NCBI RefSeq assembly: GCF_001307315.1
Contig: NZ_LGUC01000001.1
Span: 1,612,001 to 1,676,000, forward strand
Source: Halolamina pelagica
GTDB lineage: Archaea > Halobacteriota > Halobacteria > Halobacteriales > Haloferacaceae
Reading direction: 5' to 3'
Length of the DNA: 64,000 nucleotides
The translations under genes were made by a program, and so were the position numbers. This document shows positions 1 to 8,610 of the stretch, piece after piece (the first letter of the stretch is position 1; each line of letters begins with the position of its first letter). The notes under the pieces were generated by a model that was given only the letters and a program-made list of their open reading frames with translations, searched no databases and was not told where the DNA came from.

Positions 1-176
1 GAGTAGTACACCGCCTCGTCGGCGCCCGCCAGCACGCCGACGAGCGTTCGGTTCCCAACGTCGGCGTCGTACAGCAGGTCGGCCGTTCGCTTGCGGACGC
101 TCACGTCGGGGGTTCGGGGGCGCAGCGCCCGGACGAGCGCGTCGAACGGCGTCGTGGTACGCGTTCGAGTAGCCAT
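1..176 (-). CDS. partial N-terminus of an unrecognised haloarchaeal protein
   Basis: An open frame on the minus strand starts at the ATG complementary to 174-176 and runs off the left edge, giving 58 residues. It begins MATRTRTTTPFDALVRALR and continues with a mixed acidic and basic region. No domain is recognisable in this fragment. The reading is uninterrupted and the composition is that of a real haloarchaeal gene. The next gene is divergent, starting at 304, so 177-303 is probably a shared promoter region. Function is unknown. Confidence 0.5.
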   Translation of the reverse strand, partial: MATRTRTTTPFDALVRALRPRTPDVSVRKRTADLLYDADVGNRTLVGVLAGADEAVYY

Positions 177-303
177 ACACCCCAGTCGGGAGCACAGCCT
201 AAAGGGAGTGAGCCATCCCCGGAGTGAAAGTGAAGGAAACGGCGAAAGTAAACGCGGTTGCCGGACGCACAACAGTGATGTAGCGCCCCGCCGACTACTC
301 GGT

Positions 304-648
304 ATGGAGTACGTAGCGTTCGACGACGCCGAAACGTACGAACCCGACGAAGGCTGGCAGCGACGCGCGCTTGCCGGTAGCGACCAGTTCACTTTCGAGT
401 GGTTCGAAAAGCCGCCGGGGCACTCCTCGCCGATGCACGACCACGAGAACGAGCAGGTCTGTGTCTGTCTCCAGGGCGAGCTCACCGTCCACACCGAGGA
501 CGAGTCGGTGACGCTCTCGGAGAACGACTCGGTCCACCTGGCGTCCTGGGAGTCCCACCGCGTCGAGAACGCGAGCGACGAGCGCGCCGTCGGGCTGGAC
601 GTGTTCGCACCCGGACGCGGCTTCGACTTCTGGACCGACCGCGAGTAA
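304..648 (+). CDS. small cupin-domain protein
   Basis: This 114-residue protein is a single cupin barrel. The first metal-binding cupin motif is visible as the stretch HSSPMHDHENEQVCVCLQGE, which holds the histidines and glutamate that usually bind a metal. It is followed by the G-rich turn and the second motif around SWESHRVENAS. The ATG at 304 is preferred because the longer in-frame extension back to 91 is basic and unlike the rest of the protein. Small cupins of this type are often sensors or isomerase-like enzymes; the substrate cannot be deduced. The HMA-domain gene follows on the same strand after 50 bases. Confidence 0.8.
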   Translation: MEYVAFDDAETYEPDEGWQRRALAGSDQFTFEWFEKPPGHSSPMHDHENEQVCVCLQGELTVHTEDESVTLSENDSVHLASWESHRVENASDERAVGLDVFAPGRGFDFWTDRE

Positions 649-698
649 CCACTGCGGCGACCGAAACGTTCTCCACCGGGCCGTTCCTCCGATCGCCT

Positions 699-896
699 AT
701 GGCTCAGACCACGCTCACCGTCGACGGAATGGCGTGTGGCAGTTGCGAAGAGACAGTCGAAGACGCAGTGGCGGCGCTCGACGGCGTCGACGCCGTGACC
801 GCGGACAACACGACCGATACGGTCGAAATCGAGGGCGACGTGGACGGCGACGCGGCCGCGGCCGCGATCGAGGACGCCGGCTACACCGTCGCCTGA
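699..896 (+). CDS. heavy-metal-associated (HMA) domain protein, copper chaperone-like
   Basis: This 65-residue protein is one HMA fold. The metal-binding loop GMACGSC places the two cysteines at residues 13 and 16. The rest follows the usual pattern, with a helix ending in VAALDGVDAV, a strand, and the closing DAGYTV. Family members carry Cu(I) or another soft metal to a P-type ATPase; no ATPase lies in this window. The ATG at 699 is chosen because the protein then starts directly with the first HMA strand. It converges with the CetZ-like gene, only 6 bases away. Confidence 0.85.
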   Translation: MAQTTLTVDGMACGSCEETVEDAVAALDGVDAVTADNTTDTVEIEGDVDGDAAAAAIEDAGYTVA

Positions 897-902
897 GCGC
901 CG

Positions 903-1982
903 TCAGTCGTTTTCTCCGGACGCCGCGCCAGCCTGTATCAGCGACGCGACACGCTCCGGCCGGTCCATCCCGGCACAGAGCGTCAGCATCGTCAAGTGGC
1001 GGCCGTCCTCGATCGGCGTGTCGCCCCCGCGGACCCCCCGCCCGCGATCGCCTCGTCGAGGCTGCGCCGCGCGTCGACGATGGCCTCGCGGTTGAGCCAC
1101 GCTGGCGGCCCCATCGTGACCAGCAACGCTCGCGTCGCCCGGGAGAGGTCGGCTTCCGCCGAGCGGTGGCGGAACAGCGAGCGCCGGACCGCGGTCTCGA
1201 TGGTGCTGTAGCTCTCGATCTCGTCGGGCGTCTCGGTGGCCGACAGCAGGCGGCCGAGCAGCGAGGGCGGCTCTCTGACCTGTTCGCGCCAGTGGCCGAT
1301 GGTGGCGTACCCGCCCTCCCCCACCGTGGCGATGATCTCACTGGCGTCGACGACGGTCTCGCCAACCGCCGCGGCGTCGGCGGCTTCCCCGCGCCGAACA
1401 GCGCGGCGGTCCAGTCGGCGATCGTCTCGTTCGTGGTTCCGTAGGCCTCGGCAGCCTCCGCGTCGGTGGGGCGTTCGGCGGGGGCATCCAGTTCAGCGTT
1501 ATCGAACAGGAGCTGTGCGTCGGCCGTGGCTTCGAGGCCGCGAAGCCCGGCCCGGGCGTTGGCGGCGACGCCCGTCTCCTCGGCACCCGGGAGCACAGTC
1601 AGCGCGTACACCGGGCGATCGACGGCGTCTCTGAGCGTGTCGATCAGTATCGGTGCGGCGCCGGCGCCGGTCGCCCCGGCGACGCCGACGGGGACGAGCA
1701 CCGCGTCGGCGGCCGCGGGGACGGCGTCGGTGGCTGCCCGGCTGAGCTCCCGGACGTTCGACTCCGCGGCCGTGCGGACGGCCGCAGCGTCGCCAGTCGA
1801 TCGGGACGTGGTGCCGAACGCGTGGCGATGCTCCCGGGGCACGTCGATCTCGTCGAGCGCTTCGGGGTCGGTGTCGAAGGCGGCGACGGCGGTCACGTAC
1901 GGGCGGTCCTCCGGGTCGGCGGCGGCGAGCGCTGCCGCCAGCCGCCCCCGGCACCGCCGACGCCGAGCACGGCGAGTTTCAC
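903..1982 (-). CDS. divergent CetZ-like tubulin/FtsZ superfamily GTPase (three frame breaks)
   Basis: Joining the frames gives a protein of about 360 residues starting at GTG 1982. Its beginning, VKLAVLGVGGAGGRLAAAL, is the Rossmann-like first loop of CetZ proteins. The GTP-binding T4 loop reads AGATGAGAAP in place of the usual GGGTGSG. Later CetZ landmarks are the segment LFDNAELDAP, a T7-like region ending DASEIIATVGEGG, and a C-terminal domain with GGDTPIEDGRHLTMLTL. Frame breaks lie near 1034-1039, 1387-1390 and 1943, all fixed by one added base, so they look like sequence errors. CetZ proteins act in haloarchaeal cell shape and motility. The altered T4 loop suggests a divergent paralogue, perhaps with weaker GTPase activity; that is inference. 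Confidence 0.72.
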
Positions 1983-2106
1983 GGTTCGGGGTTGCCCGCC
2001 GAGGGGATAGTTGCTTCGTCGCGGACCCTGGCGCCACGCCATCGACGGTGAATCGCCGCCGGGCCCCCGTGATAGCGGTCAAAACCACCGATTTATTCCG
2101 ATTACA

Positions 2107-2123
2107 TACTGAACGAATCAGTA
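2107..2123. promoter_or_regulatory. inverted repeat, candidate operator upstream of the DUF7344-DICT pair
   Basis: TACTGA and TCAGTA form a perfect 6-base inverted repeat with a 5-base spacer, 48 bases before the ATG at 2171. It sits in an AT-rich stretch, just downstream of a TATA-like GATTTATT near 2089-2096. A second, imperfect inverted repeat (GGAACA with TGTTTCC) lies at about 2144-2158. This fits a dimeric regulator site, but binding is not shown. Confidence 0.35.
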
Positions 2124-2170
2124 CAAAAATGCTATATCACTACGGAACAAATGTTTCCACAGTGAGAGAT

Positions 2171-2550
2171 ATGAAGGAGGACGGATCGCAGACGGACGAG
2201 ACACGGGAACACCCGTCTCGGCCGTTCGACCACCAGTTCTACCGGGCGATGGCTTCGCGAGATCGTCGCCGACTCCTCTACGTGCTGCTCGACGGTGAGG
2301 AGCGTGCCGTCGAGGAGGTCGCGACGGTCCTCGCCGGGTGGGACGCAACCGAGTCCGGCACCGTCGCGCATCCGGACGACCGGAACCTGGTGCTGCTCCG
2401 GCTGGTGCACATCCACCTCCCCTGCTCGATGACGCCGGCCTGGTCGCCTACGACGACGAGCGCGGGACAGTCCGACTGGCGTCGCTCGACGAGACCGCGC
2501 GTGAGTACATCGAAGGGGGCATCGACGCGAAGCCCGAATCGACGACGTAG
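2171..2550 (+). CDS. DUF7344-type winged-helix regulator (one frame break)
   Basis: The protein is about 126 residues and has the haloarchaeal winged-helix layout. A helix is followed by MASRDRRRLLYVLLDGEER, an acidic helix, and then VHIHLPLLDDAGLVAYDDER, the recognition helix and wing. The frame breaks at the C run 2419-2422; one extra C joins the two halves exactly at HLPLLDDAG. The family name follows haloarchaeal usage as I recall it. The stop at 2550 is 2 bases before the DICT-domain gene, so the two are probably co-transcribed. The likely role is a DNA-binding partner for that sensor. Confidence 0.72.
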
Positions 2551-2552
2551 CG

Positions 2553-3293
2553 ATGTTCGACTCGATGCTGGCGAGCGTCCAGCAGTCCACCCACCGGTTT
2601 ACCGTGTACACCGCGGACGACGCTCCGGGCGACGACGACTGGTTCACCAACCACAGCGTCGCGGTGGACCGACAGCCGCTGTTCCCAGGGGGGCCGGATC
2701 CGTTCGTCGCGATCGAGCGAAACGGCGAGTTCGCTGGGGTGCTCCCCGTCGCGGTGATCGAGCGACTGCTCGAACCGCCGGTCGTCAGGCCAGAGACCAC
2801 TGACGGGCTCTCCCCGGCGTACCGAGCGCTGTTCGAGGTGCTCGACGATACCGTCTACACGTCGTTGGCCAGAGGGGAGCTGCTCGCGGTCAGCCGCGAG
2901 ATCGAGGATCGCGCGGGCCGCCTCGGCACGGGGAGCCTCCACGTCAGCTTCCAGCGGTTGTCAGTGTTCCGGACCCAGCTACCGGCTTACAGTAAACTCG
3001 CAGAGACGGGTGTGACCATCCACGTCTACGGCGAGCACGACTGGACGCCGCCGGCGATCCCCGGCGTGATCTATCACCCCGAGTCGGCTGGATCGATGGG
3101 AGAGTACTGGGTGGTCGCGTTCGACGGGGGCGACAACCCGCCCGAGTCGTGTGCGCTCGTCGCGCGAGAAGAGGCCGACGGCTACCGTGGGTTCTGGACG
3201 AACGACGACGAGATGGTCGCCCGAATCAGGCGGCGATTGGAGACAGTCGACCCCGATCAGTCGCTCACTGAGGGCGACTCCACGCTCCGGTAG
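2553..3293 (+). CDS. DICT sensory domain protein
   Basis: This is a 246-residue soluble protein. Its second half matches the DICT (diguanylate cyclase/two-component-associated) sensory domain as seen in haloarchaea: the block SFQRLSVFRTQLPAYSKLAE, then VTIHVYGEHDW, then YWVVAFDGGDNPPESCALVA and YRGFWTNDDEMV. It has no membrane segment and no catalytic output domain. It follows the DUF7344 winged-helix gene directly, so it probably supplies a sensing function to that regulator; the signal is unknown. Its last 37 bases overlap the convergent HalOD1 gene. Confidence 0.75.
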   Translation: MFDSMLASVQQSTHRFTVYTADDAPGDDDWFTNHSVAVDRQPLFPGGPDPFVAIERNGEFAGVLPVAVIERLLEPPVVRPETTDGLSPAYRALFEVLDDTVYTSLARGELLAVSREIEDRAGRLGTGSLHVSFQRLSVFRTQLPAYSKLAETGVTIHVYGEHDWTPPAIPGVIYHPESAGSMGEYWVVAFDGGDNPPESCALVAREEADGYRGFWTNDDEMVARIRRRLETVDPDQSLTEGDSTLR

Positions 3294-3535
3294 CCGACGC
3301 CGTCGGGTTCGACCGTGACCAGTCCCTCGCCGGTCACGGAGACCATGCAGTCGGCGTACGTGAACACGATCTCTCCGCGACGCATCCCCTCGACGAGATC
3401 AGTCAGCGCGTCCGGATCGACCGCCTCGTACAGCGGCGGCAGCTCCACCGGATCCGTTTTCGTGGTGGTCGCGACCGCCTGAACGGTTCGGTCCGCGACC
3501 GAATCGGCGTGGTCCTCCATGTGAGTCATATACAC
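3257..3535 (-). CDS. HalOD1 output-domain protein
   Basis: The protein is 92 residues and consists of one HalOD1 domain, a haloarchaeal output module found alone or behind response-regulator receivers. The family signature is visible as TDPVELPPLYEAVDPDALT, followed by a strand pair around GEIVFTYADCMVSVTGEG. The first ATG is at 3535, with in-frame alternatives at 3526 and 3520. A TATA-like AATTTATG lies about 35 bases upstream, near 3566-3573. The 3' end overlaps the DICT gene by 37 bases on the opposite strand. Its role is probably regulatory. Confidence 0.75.
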   Translation of the reverse strand: MYMTHMEDHADSVADRTVQAVATTTKTDPVELPPLYEAVDPDALTDLVEGMRRGEIVFTYADCMVSVTGEGLVTVEPDGVGYRSVESPSVSD

Positions 3536-3725
3536 ACTATCTGTGAAAAATACTCGTCAGACACACATAAATTGCCGATCATTTACTGCTCGGGCTCGCC
3601 CACCAACCCAGGCATTCAGATCGAGCTACGTTTTGGCGTGCGATAACCGTTTCCAGTTACTCACCGTGCCGCCCTCAGTAGCGGAGTCCGAACGTTGATA
3701 CGGGTAGGGTCGATAGGGCGCGACA

Positions 3726-4811
3726 GTGGATACTGAAGCCCGACCGTTCCGAAGCTGGGAGCTCTCGTTCTCTCTCAACGAGCTGACTGGCGCGTTAGGG
3801 GATTCGGTTACTGTCCTCCCGATCGTCGTCGCCGTGGGAGCGCTCACGGAGCTGTCGCTGGCGCGGATGCTGCTCGGGTTCGGCGCGTTCCAGATCGTTT
3901 GGGGGCTCTGGTACGAGCTTCCGATATCCGTCGAGCCGATGAAGGCGCTGGCGGCGCTGGCGATCGGCGGCGTACTGGGCGTCGACGAACTCCTGGTCGC
4001 CGGGCTGCTCGCCGGCGTGGTGCTGCTCGGCGTGGGGACGACCGGCGCCTTGGGCCGGCTCGTCCGGTACGTCGGCGAGCCGGTCACGCGGGGCATCCAG
4101 CTGGCTGTCGCGCTGATCCTCTTGGAGACCGGCGTCGGACTCGGACTGGGTGCGCCGACGCTGGCGCTGGCCGGCGTCGCCACCGCGGGCGTCGTCGTCC
4201 TCGCGGGCTACCGGCGCGCGAGCGCGCTGGTCGTGCTCGCACTCGGGCTGGCGGTCGCGCTCGCGAGCACGGGCGCCCCGACGCCGTCGCTTCCGTCGCT
4301 GGGGCTCGCGCTCCCCGACCCGAGTGGGCTCACCCGGGGCGCTGCCGAAGCGACCGCCGCGCAGTTGGCGATGACGGTCGGCAACGCCGCGGTCGCGACC
4401 GCGCTCCTGCTCTCCGAGTACTTCGACGCCGACGTGACCCCGGACGAACTGGCGACGAGCATGGGCGCGATGAACCTCGCGGCGATCCCCTTCGGCGCGC
4501 TTCCGATGTGTCACGGCAGCGGCGGCGTCGCCGGCAAGTACGCCTTCGGCGCCCGGACCGCCGGCGCGAACGTGCTCCTCGGCGGCCTGTACGGCGTCGC
4601 CGCGCTCGGGACGGCCGTCGTGACGGCGTTCCCGATGGCCGTTCTGGGCGTCGTACTCGGCCTCGTCGCGCTCGAACTCGGGCGTTCCGCGTTCGAGAGC
4701 GGCCATCTGCCAACGACGCTCGCTGTCGGCGCGATCGGGCTCCTCACCAACGTCGGCCTCGCGTTCGTGCTCGGCGTCGCCTGGTGGGTCGCACGGGATC
4801 GCTTCCTGTAA
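3726..4811 (+). CDS. putative sulfate/molybdate transporter (MOT1-like)
   Basis: This 361-residue protein is almost entirely hydrophobic, with about 10 membrane segments. It carries the two half-motifs of the MOT1/SulP-like molybdate transporter family: LNELTGALGDSVTVLPIVVA near the N-terminus and LPISVEPMKALAALAIGG near residue 70. A repeat-related motif appears later as MGAMNLAAIPFGALPMCHGS. The start is GTG at 3726; no better in-frame start exists near the first motif. It stands alone upstream of the rhodanese and JAMM genes, which fits a sulfur or molybdenum-cofactor setting. Whether the substrate is sulfate or molybdate cannot be told from sequence. Confidence 0.78.
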   Translation: MDTEARPFRSWELSFSLNELTGALGDSVTVLPIVVAVGALTELSLARMLLGFGAFQIVWGLWYELPISVEPMKALAALAIGGVLGVDELLVAGLLAGVVLLGVGTTGALGRLVRYVGEPVTRGIQLAVALILLETGVGLGLGAPTLALAGVATAGVVVLAGYRRASALVVLALGLAVALASTGAPTPSLPSLGLALPDPSGLTRGAAEATAAQLAMTVGNAAVATALLLSEYFDADVTPDELATSMGAMNLAAIPFGALPMCHGSGGVAGKYAFGARTAGANVLLGGLYGVAALGTAVVTAFPMAVLGVVLGLVALELGRSAFESGHLPTTLAVGAIGLLTNVGLAFVLGVAWWVARDRFL

Positions 4812-4856
4812 CGGGTGCCGAAAGCCGGATGCGTCTCGATGGCGTAGCCACCGGTG

Positions 4857-5177
4857 ATGGCCGACGAACTCGCTCCCGAAGCGCTCCGGCGCAAGCTGGA
4901 CGACGGCGACGAGCCACAGCTGATCGACGTACGCGACCGGGAAGCGTTCGAGCAGGGGCATCTCCCCGGCGCCGAGAACGTCCCGATGACCGAGCTCCCG
5001 ACCCGGATCGACGAGATCGAGTTCGCCGACGAGGTCGTCGTCGCCTGCCAGATCGGGCAGGCGTCGCTACAGGCGGTCCGACTGATCGAGAGCTACGAAG
5101 GGGCGGCTGGATCGTCGGTCTGGAGCCTCCAGGGCGGAATGGAGCGCTGGAACGGCGAGACCGAGGCCGACGCCTGA
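4857..5177 (+). CDS. single-domain rhodanese (sulfurtransferase-like)
   Basis: This 106-residue protein is one rhodanese domain. The fold markers are PQLIDVRDREAFEQGHLPGA and the active-site loop VVACQIGQAS, with the catalytic cysteine at residue 64. The domain ends with WSLQGGMERW. The ATG at 4857 follows a GTG at 4854 that is also possible. The stop is 2 bases before the GTG start of the JAMM gene, so the two are very likely one operon. Rhodaneses carry sulfane sulfur on the cysteine; the partner is unknown. Confidence 0.85.
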   Translation: MADELAPEALRRKLDDGDEPQLIDVRDREAFEQGHLPGAENVPMTELPTRIDEIEFADEVVVACQIGQASLQAVRLIESYEGAAGSSVWSLQGGMERWNGETEADA

Positions 5178-5179
5178 GC

Positions 5180-5590
5180 GTGCTGTCGCTCTCCCGATCG
5201 GGCTACGACGAGATCCTCTCCCACGCCGACGCCGGCGGCGAGGAGGAAGTCTGTGGCGTGCTCGCCGGTGAGCGGTGTGAGGACGGAACCGCTCGCGTCG
5301 ACGCCGTTCACCGCGCCGAGAACGTCGCCGACCAGCCGCGAACTCGCTACCGGATCGATCCGGAGGCGCAACTGGCGATCATCGAGCGAATCGAGGCGGC
5401 CGGGCGATCGGTCGTCGGGTTCTACCACAGCCACCCGACGGGCCCGCCGGTCCCCAGCGAAACGGACGCCGAGCGCGCGGCCTGGCCGGGCTACTCGTAC
5501 GCGATCTGTCTGCCCGGTGACCGACCGTATCTGGGCTCCTGGCGCTGGACCGGCGAGCGGTTCGAGCGGGAAGCGGTGGCCCTGCGCTAG
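5180..5590 (+). CDS. JAMM/MPN+ metalloprotease, likely desampylase
   Basis: The protein is 136 residues and has the complete zinc-protease JAMM motif: an upstream glutamate in EEVCGVLAGE, then HSHPTGPPVPSETD, which is H-x-H-x7-S-x2-D. Stand-alone archaeal JAMM proteins of this size are desampylases that cut ubiquitin-like SAMP proteins from targets or process their precursors. The start is GTG at 5180, 2 bases after the rhodanese stop. SAMPs are activated and used like sulfur carriers, so pairing with a rhodanese makes functional sense. Its stop codon shares a CTAG tetranucleotide with the stop of the convergent YccF gene. Confidence 0.82.
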   Translation: MLSLSRSGYDEILSHADAGGEEEVCGVLAGERCEDGTARVDAVHRAENVADQPRTRYRIDPEAQLAIIERIEAAGRSVVGFYHSHPTGPPVPSETDAERAAWPGYSYAICLPGDRPYLGSWRWTGERFEREAVALR

Positions 5591-5985
5591 TACTCGTACA
5601 GCGACACCACGAACGGCAGTTTGTTGTACATCATCACTGCGATCGGGATGCCGACGATGCTGACGGTGAACACGTAGGCGACGGCGGTCCAGAGCCCGCT
5701 GGCCCACCAGCCGACGAGCAGGAACCACGCCCCACGGACGACCAGCCCGTAGCGCTGCTCGCCGGGCTGGCCCTCGCTGTCGACGAACTCCCGCTCCTTC
5801 AGCGAGAGCACCTTCGGGGTCGCGTTGATCATCTTGATCCCCAGCGGGAGCCCGATGATGGTGACGTTGAGGAACCACGCGATCCCCAGCCAGATGCCCG
5901 TGGCCCACCAGCCGATCAGGAGGAACCACGCCGCTCGAACCGGGAGGGAAGGAGCGCCGTCGCCGCTGTCGGTCGTCGAACTCAT
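5587..5985 (-). CDS. YccF-domain membrane protein
   Basis: This 132-residue protein has two copies of the YccF repeat. The first is around AAWFLLIGWWATGIWLGIAW followed by NVTIIGLPLGIKMIN. The second is around GAWFLLVGWWASGLWTAVAY followed by TVSIVGIPIAVMMYN. Each repeat holds one or two membrane segments. The ATG at 5985 is chosen over an in-frame ATG 14 codons upstream because the extension is basic and not membrane-like. YccF proteins are inner-membrane proteins of unknown function. The gene converges on the JAMM gene with a 4-base overlap at the stops. Confidence 0.82.
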   Translation of the reverse strand: MSSTTDSGDGAPSLPVRAAWFLLIGWWATGIWLGIAWFLNVTIIGLPLGIKMINATPKVLSLKEREFVDSEGQPGEQRYGLVVRGAWFLLVGWWASGLWTAVAYVFTVSIVGIPIAVMMYNKLPFVVSLYEY

Positions 5986-6030
5986 ACCGCAACCGAGGCG
6001 GCTCGCGGGGAAAGCCCTGACGGGCACCGG

Positions 6031-7664
6031 TTACTTTCCGGAGAGGTAGTCGCTGGCCTGCGGCTCAGCGGGGTCGGTCGGCACCTCGACCAGCCGGGGC
6101 TCGTCCGCCTCGACGGCGTCGGCGACGGCCTCGCGCACCTCCTCGGGCGTGGCCGCCCGGGTCGCGGCGACGCCCATCGACTCCGCGAGCGCGACGAAGT
6201 CGATGGGGGCGTCGCCCCACGCGTAGGAGCCCGGCGGGAGACCGTGGTCGCGCTCGGCGCCGTCGCTGATGATCGCGTAGTCCTCGTTCCGGAAGACGAC
6301 GGTCGTCACGGGGAGCGATTCGGCCGCGGCGGTGTGGAGTTCGTGGATCGCCATCATCAGCCCGCCGTCGCCGGCGAGCGCGACCACGTCGCTGTCGGGG
6401 TTGGCGGCCTGTGCTCCCAGCGCCGACGGGAGGCCGCTCCCCATCGTCGCCCACGAGCCGGGGTTGACGTAGGATCGCGGCCCATCGCGGGGAACGTCGC
6501 GAGCGCCCAGATCCGGAAGCCGCCGGCGTCGGCGGCGACGATCGCGTCGTCGGGGGTCGCCGCACGGACGGCCCGCAGGGCGCCGGGCGAGGAAAGCGGC
6601 AGATCGCCGTCGACGAGGTCGTCGACGCGCCGGGCCACCGACTCCCGGAGTCGGTCGGCGACCGCCGCCGCGTCGTGATCGGAGACCGGCAGCTTGCCGT
6701 TCAGCGCCGCGAGCGTTGGCTTGGCGTCGGCGACGATGCCGACGGCGGGGTCGTAGTTCGTCCCCAGATCGTCGGGCGAGAGCGTGACGTGGATCAGCTC
6801 CCCCGGGATCTCCAGGCTCCGCCCGCGGGTGACGAGCTCGTCGAAGTCCGTGCCGACGGCGAGCACCGCGTCCGCTTCTGCGACGTACTCGTGGATCTCC
6901 GGCGTGGTCGCGCCACAGAGCACGCCCGCCGAGAGCGGGTGGGTCTCCGGGAGCACCCCTTTCCCCTTGTACGTCGTCAGCACCGGGGCGTCGTAGCGCT
7001 CGGCGAACTCCCGGAGCTCCTCGCTCGCGTTCGCGCTCCGAACCCCGCCGCCGGCGACGATCGCGGGGGCGTCAGCATCGGCGAGGGTCTTGGCCGCGTC
7101 GGCGACGGTGTCGGCCGGCGGGCGGACTGGCTCGTCGGAGCCGGCGTCGCCGACGCCGCCGTTCGGCGTCGCCGCCGGGAGGTACGACTTCGGGATGCCG
7201 AGCCGGACCGGCCCCTTCGGCGCGGTCGTCGCCGTCTCCACGGCGCGTTCGACCGCCGCGAGGACGCCCTCGGGGTTCTTCACCACTCGGTTGGCTTTGG
7301 TGACGGTGTCGTACGTCTCCGGCGGCGTCTCGTGGATGCCGTCGCGGCCCCGAACCTCGGGGTCGGTCTCGACGGCGATGTGGACCAGCGGCGTGTTGTC
7401 GTTGTAGGCGTTCTTCAGCCCGTTCATCGCGTTCATGTCGCCCGGGCCCGGGACGACGACGGTCGCGGCGGGCCGCCCGGAGGTCTCGGCGTACCCCCAC
7501 GCCTGCTGGGAGACCGCGGTCTCGTGGCGGGCCATCACGAACCGTACGTCGTCGCGGCCGTCGATGGCCTCGTTCAGCGGCAGCGTCTGCTTGCCCGGAA
7601 TCCCGAACACGGTGTCGATCCCGTTGGCGACGAGTCGGTCGATAACGGACGCGGCGAGAGTCAT
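6031..7664 (-). CDS. thiamine-diphosphate-dependent enzyme, acetolactate synthase/decarboxylase family (one frame break)
   Basis: The joined protein is about 544 residues, the normal length for this family. The N-terminal pyrophosphate-binding domain starts VIDRLVANGIDTVFGIPG and holds the catalytic glutamate in MARHETAVSQQAWGYAE. The central domain follows at about residues 190-330. The C-terminal ThDP-binding motif begins ALAGDGGLMMAIHELHTAA and continues to the RNEDY segment. The frame breaks near 6472-6476, between MGRD and YVNPGSWATMG; one base restores it. The start at 7664 fits a protein beginning MTLAASVIDRLV. A true acetolactate synthase would usually have a small regulatory subunit next to it; none is here, so the substrate is open (acetolactate, benzoylformate or another 2-oxo acid). 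Confidence 0.8.
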
Positions 7665-7755
7665 GGTTGGTGTGGCACACGGCGGGGGAAAACTGTATCT
7701 CACTCCGTACGCTCGTCGGAACGGTCGACGAAATACGACAGCCGGGGGTCCGGCC

Positions 7756-8448
7756 TCAGTCGGTGATGGTCACGCCGCCGAAGGCCGCAAAGCCGCTGAC
7801 GACCAGGTCCACGTCCTCGTTCCGGTGTTCGGCGCGGGCGCGGTCGTCGGAGGCGCCGCCGAGGACGGGCAATACGTCCAGTCGGACGTTCCACTCGCGG
7901 GGGACCACCACATCGACGCCGCCGAACAGGGCGACGGCGTTGACCTGGGCGGGGCGGTCGGCGATCGCGGCGTCCCGTAGGTCGAGTTCCGTGCCGCCGA
8001 AGATCGCGGTCAGGTCGCCGCCGGTGAACTGGGTCGAGGTGTTGCGCTTCTCGACGCCGCCGAAGGCCACAAAGGAGTTCGTGTAGTCGTCGTTCGTCTC
8101 CCGCACCGCCGAGCGGTACTGGCCCAGCAGCACCGAGAGGCCGAAGACGATGACTAACACGGGCCAGAACGCGACGACGTCGTCGACGGTTGTGTAGTCG
8201 AGCACGACCAGTTGCCACGCCCCGGCGACGCCGATCAGCACGACGGGGCCGACGAGGTTCCGGAGCCGGCTCTGTAGCAGCGACCACACGCCGACGAGGA
8301 CGAACAACGACGGGACGTACAGCAGTGCGTCCCTGGTGGAGACAACGCCGGTCGTCTCGAGGAGGAGCAACACCCCCGTCAGGACGATGATACCGCCGAA
8401 GAGGAGCTGCCCGGTCGGGACGCGTCGTGAGCGATTCGAGGAGGCCAT
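7756..8448 (-). CDS. LiaF-like membrane protein
   Basis: The protein is 230 residues. The N-terminal half holds about four membrane segments, including GQLLFGGIIVLTGVLLLLE. The soluble C-terminal half has the repeated turns typical of LiaF/YvqF C-terminal domains: SFVAFGGVEKRN, LTAIFGGTELDLRDA, AVALFGGVDVVVP and GFAAFGGVTI. In Bacillus, LiaF dampens an envelope-stress response; no LiaRS pair is nearby, so the role here is unknown. The ATG at 8448 is chosen because it starts directly before the basic stretch NRSRRVPTG that leads the first membrane segment. Confidence 0.75.
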   Translation of the reverse strand: MASSNRSRRVPTGQLLFGGIIVLTGVLLLLETTGVVSTRDALLYVPSLFVLVGVWSLLQSRLRNLVGPVVLIGVAGAWQLVVLDYTTVDDVVAFWPVLVIVFGLSVLLGQYRSAVRETNDDYTNSFVAFGGVEKRNTSTQFTGGDLTAIFGGTELDLRDAAIADRPAQVNAVALFGGVDVVVPREWNVRLDVLPVLGGASDDRARAEHRNEDVDLVVSGFAAFGGVTITD

Positions 8449-8610
8449 ACGTGAGAGTACGGCAGGTGACACGATAAAGCAGTACGCTGTTCCCCGGCGG
8501 GCGGGACCGACGGGAAGCGAACGGCAGCGCGTTTTTCGCCCGCTCGATCGCTCACGACCCGGATAGTTCCGGGGACCACGACGGCCTGACGGATCAGGTG
8601 ACGAAGCCGA

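Noticed and set aside
903-1982. Treating the CetZ-like gene as a true pseudogene
   Set aside because: Its three breaks are the same type as those in clearly essential genes nearby, so error is more likely than decay.
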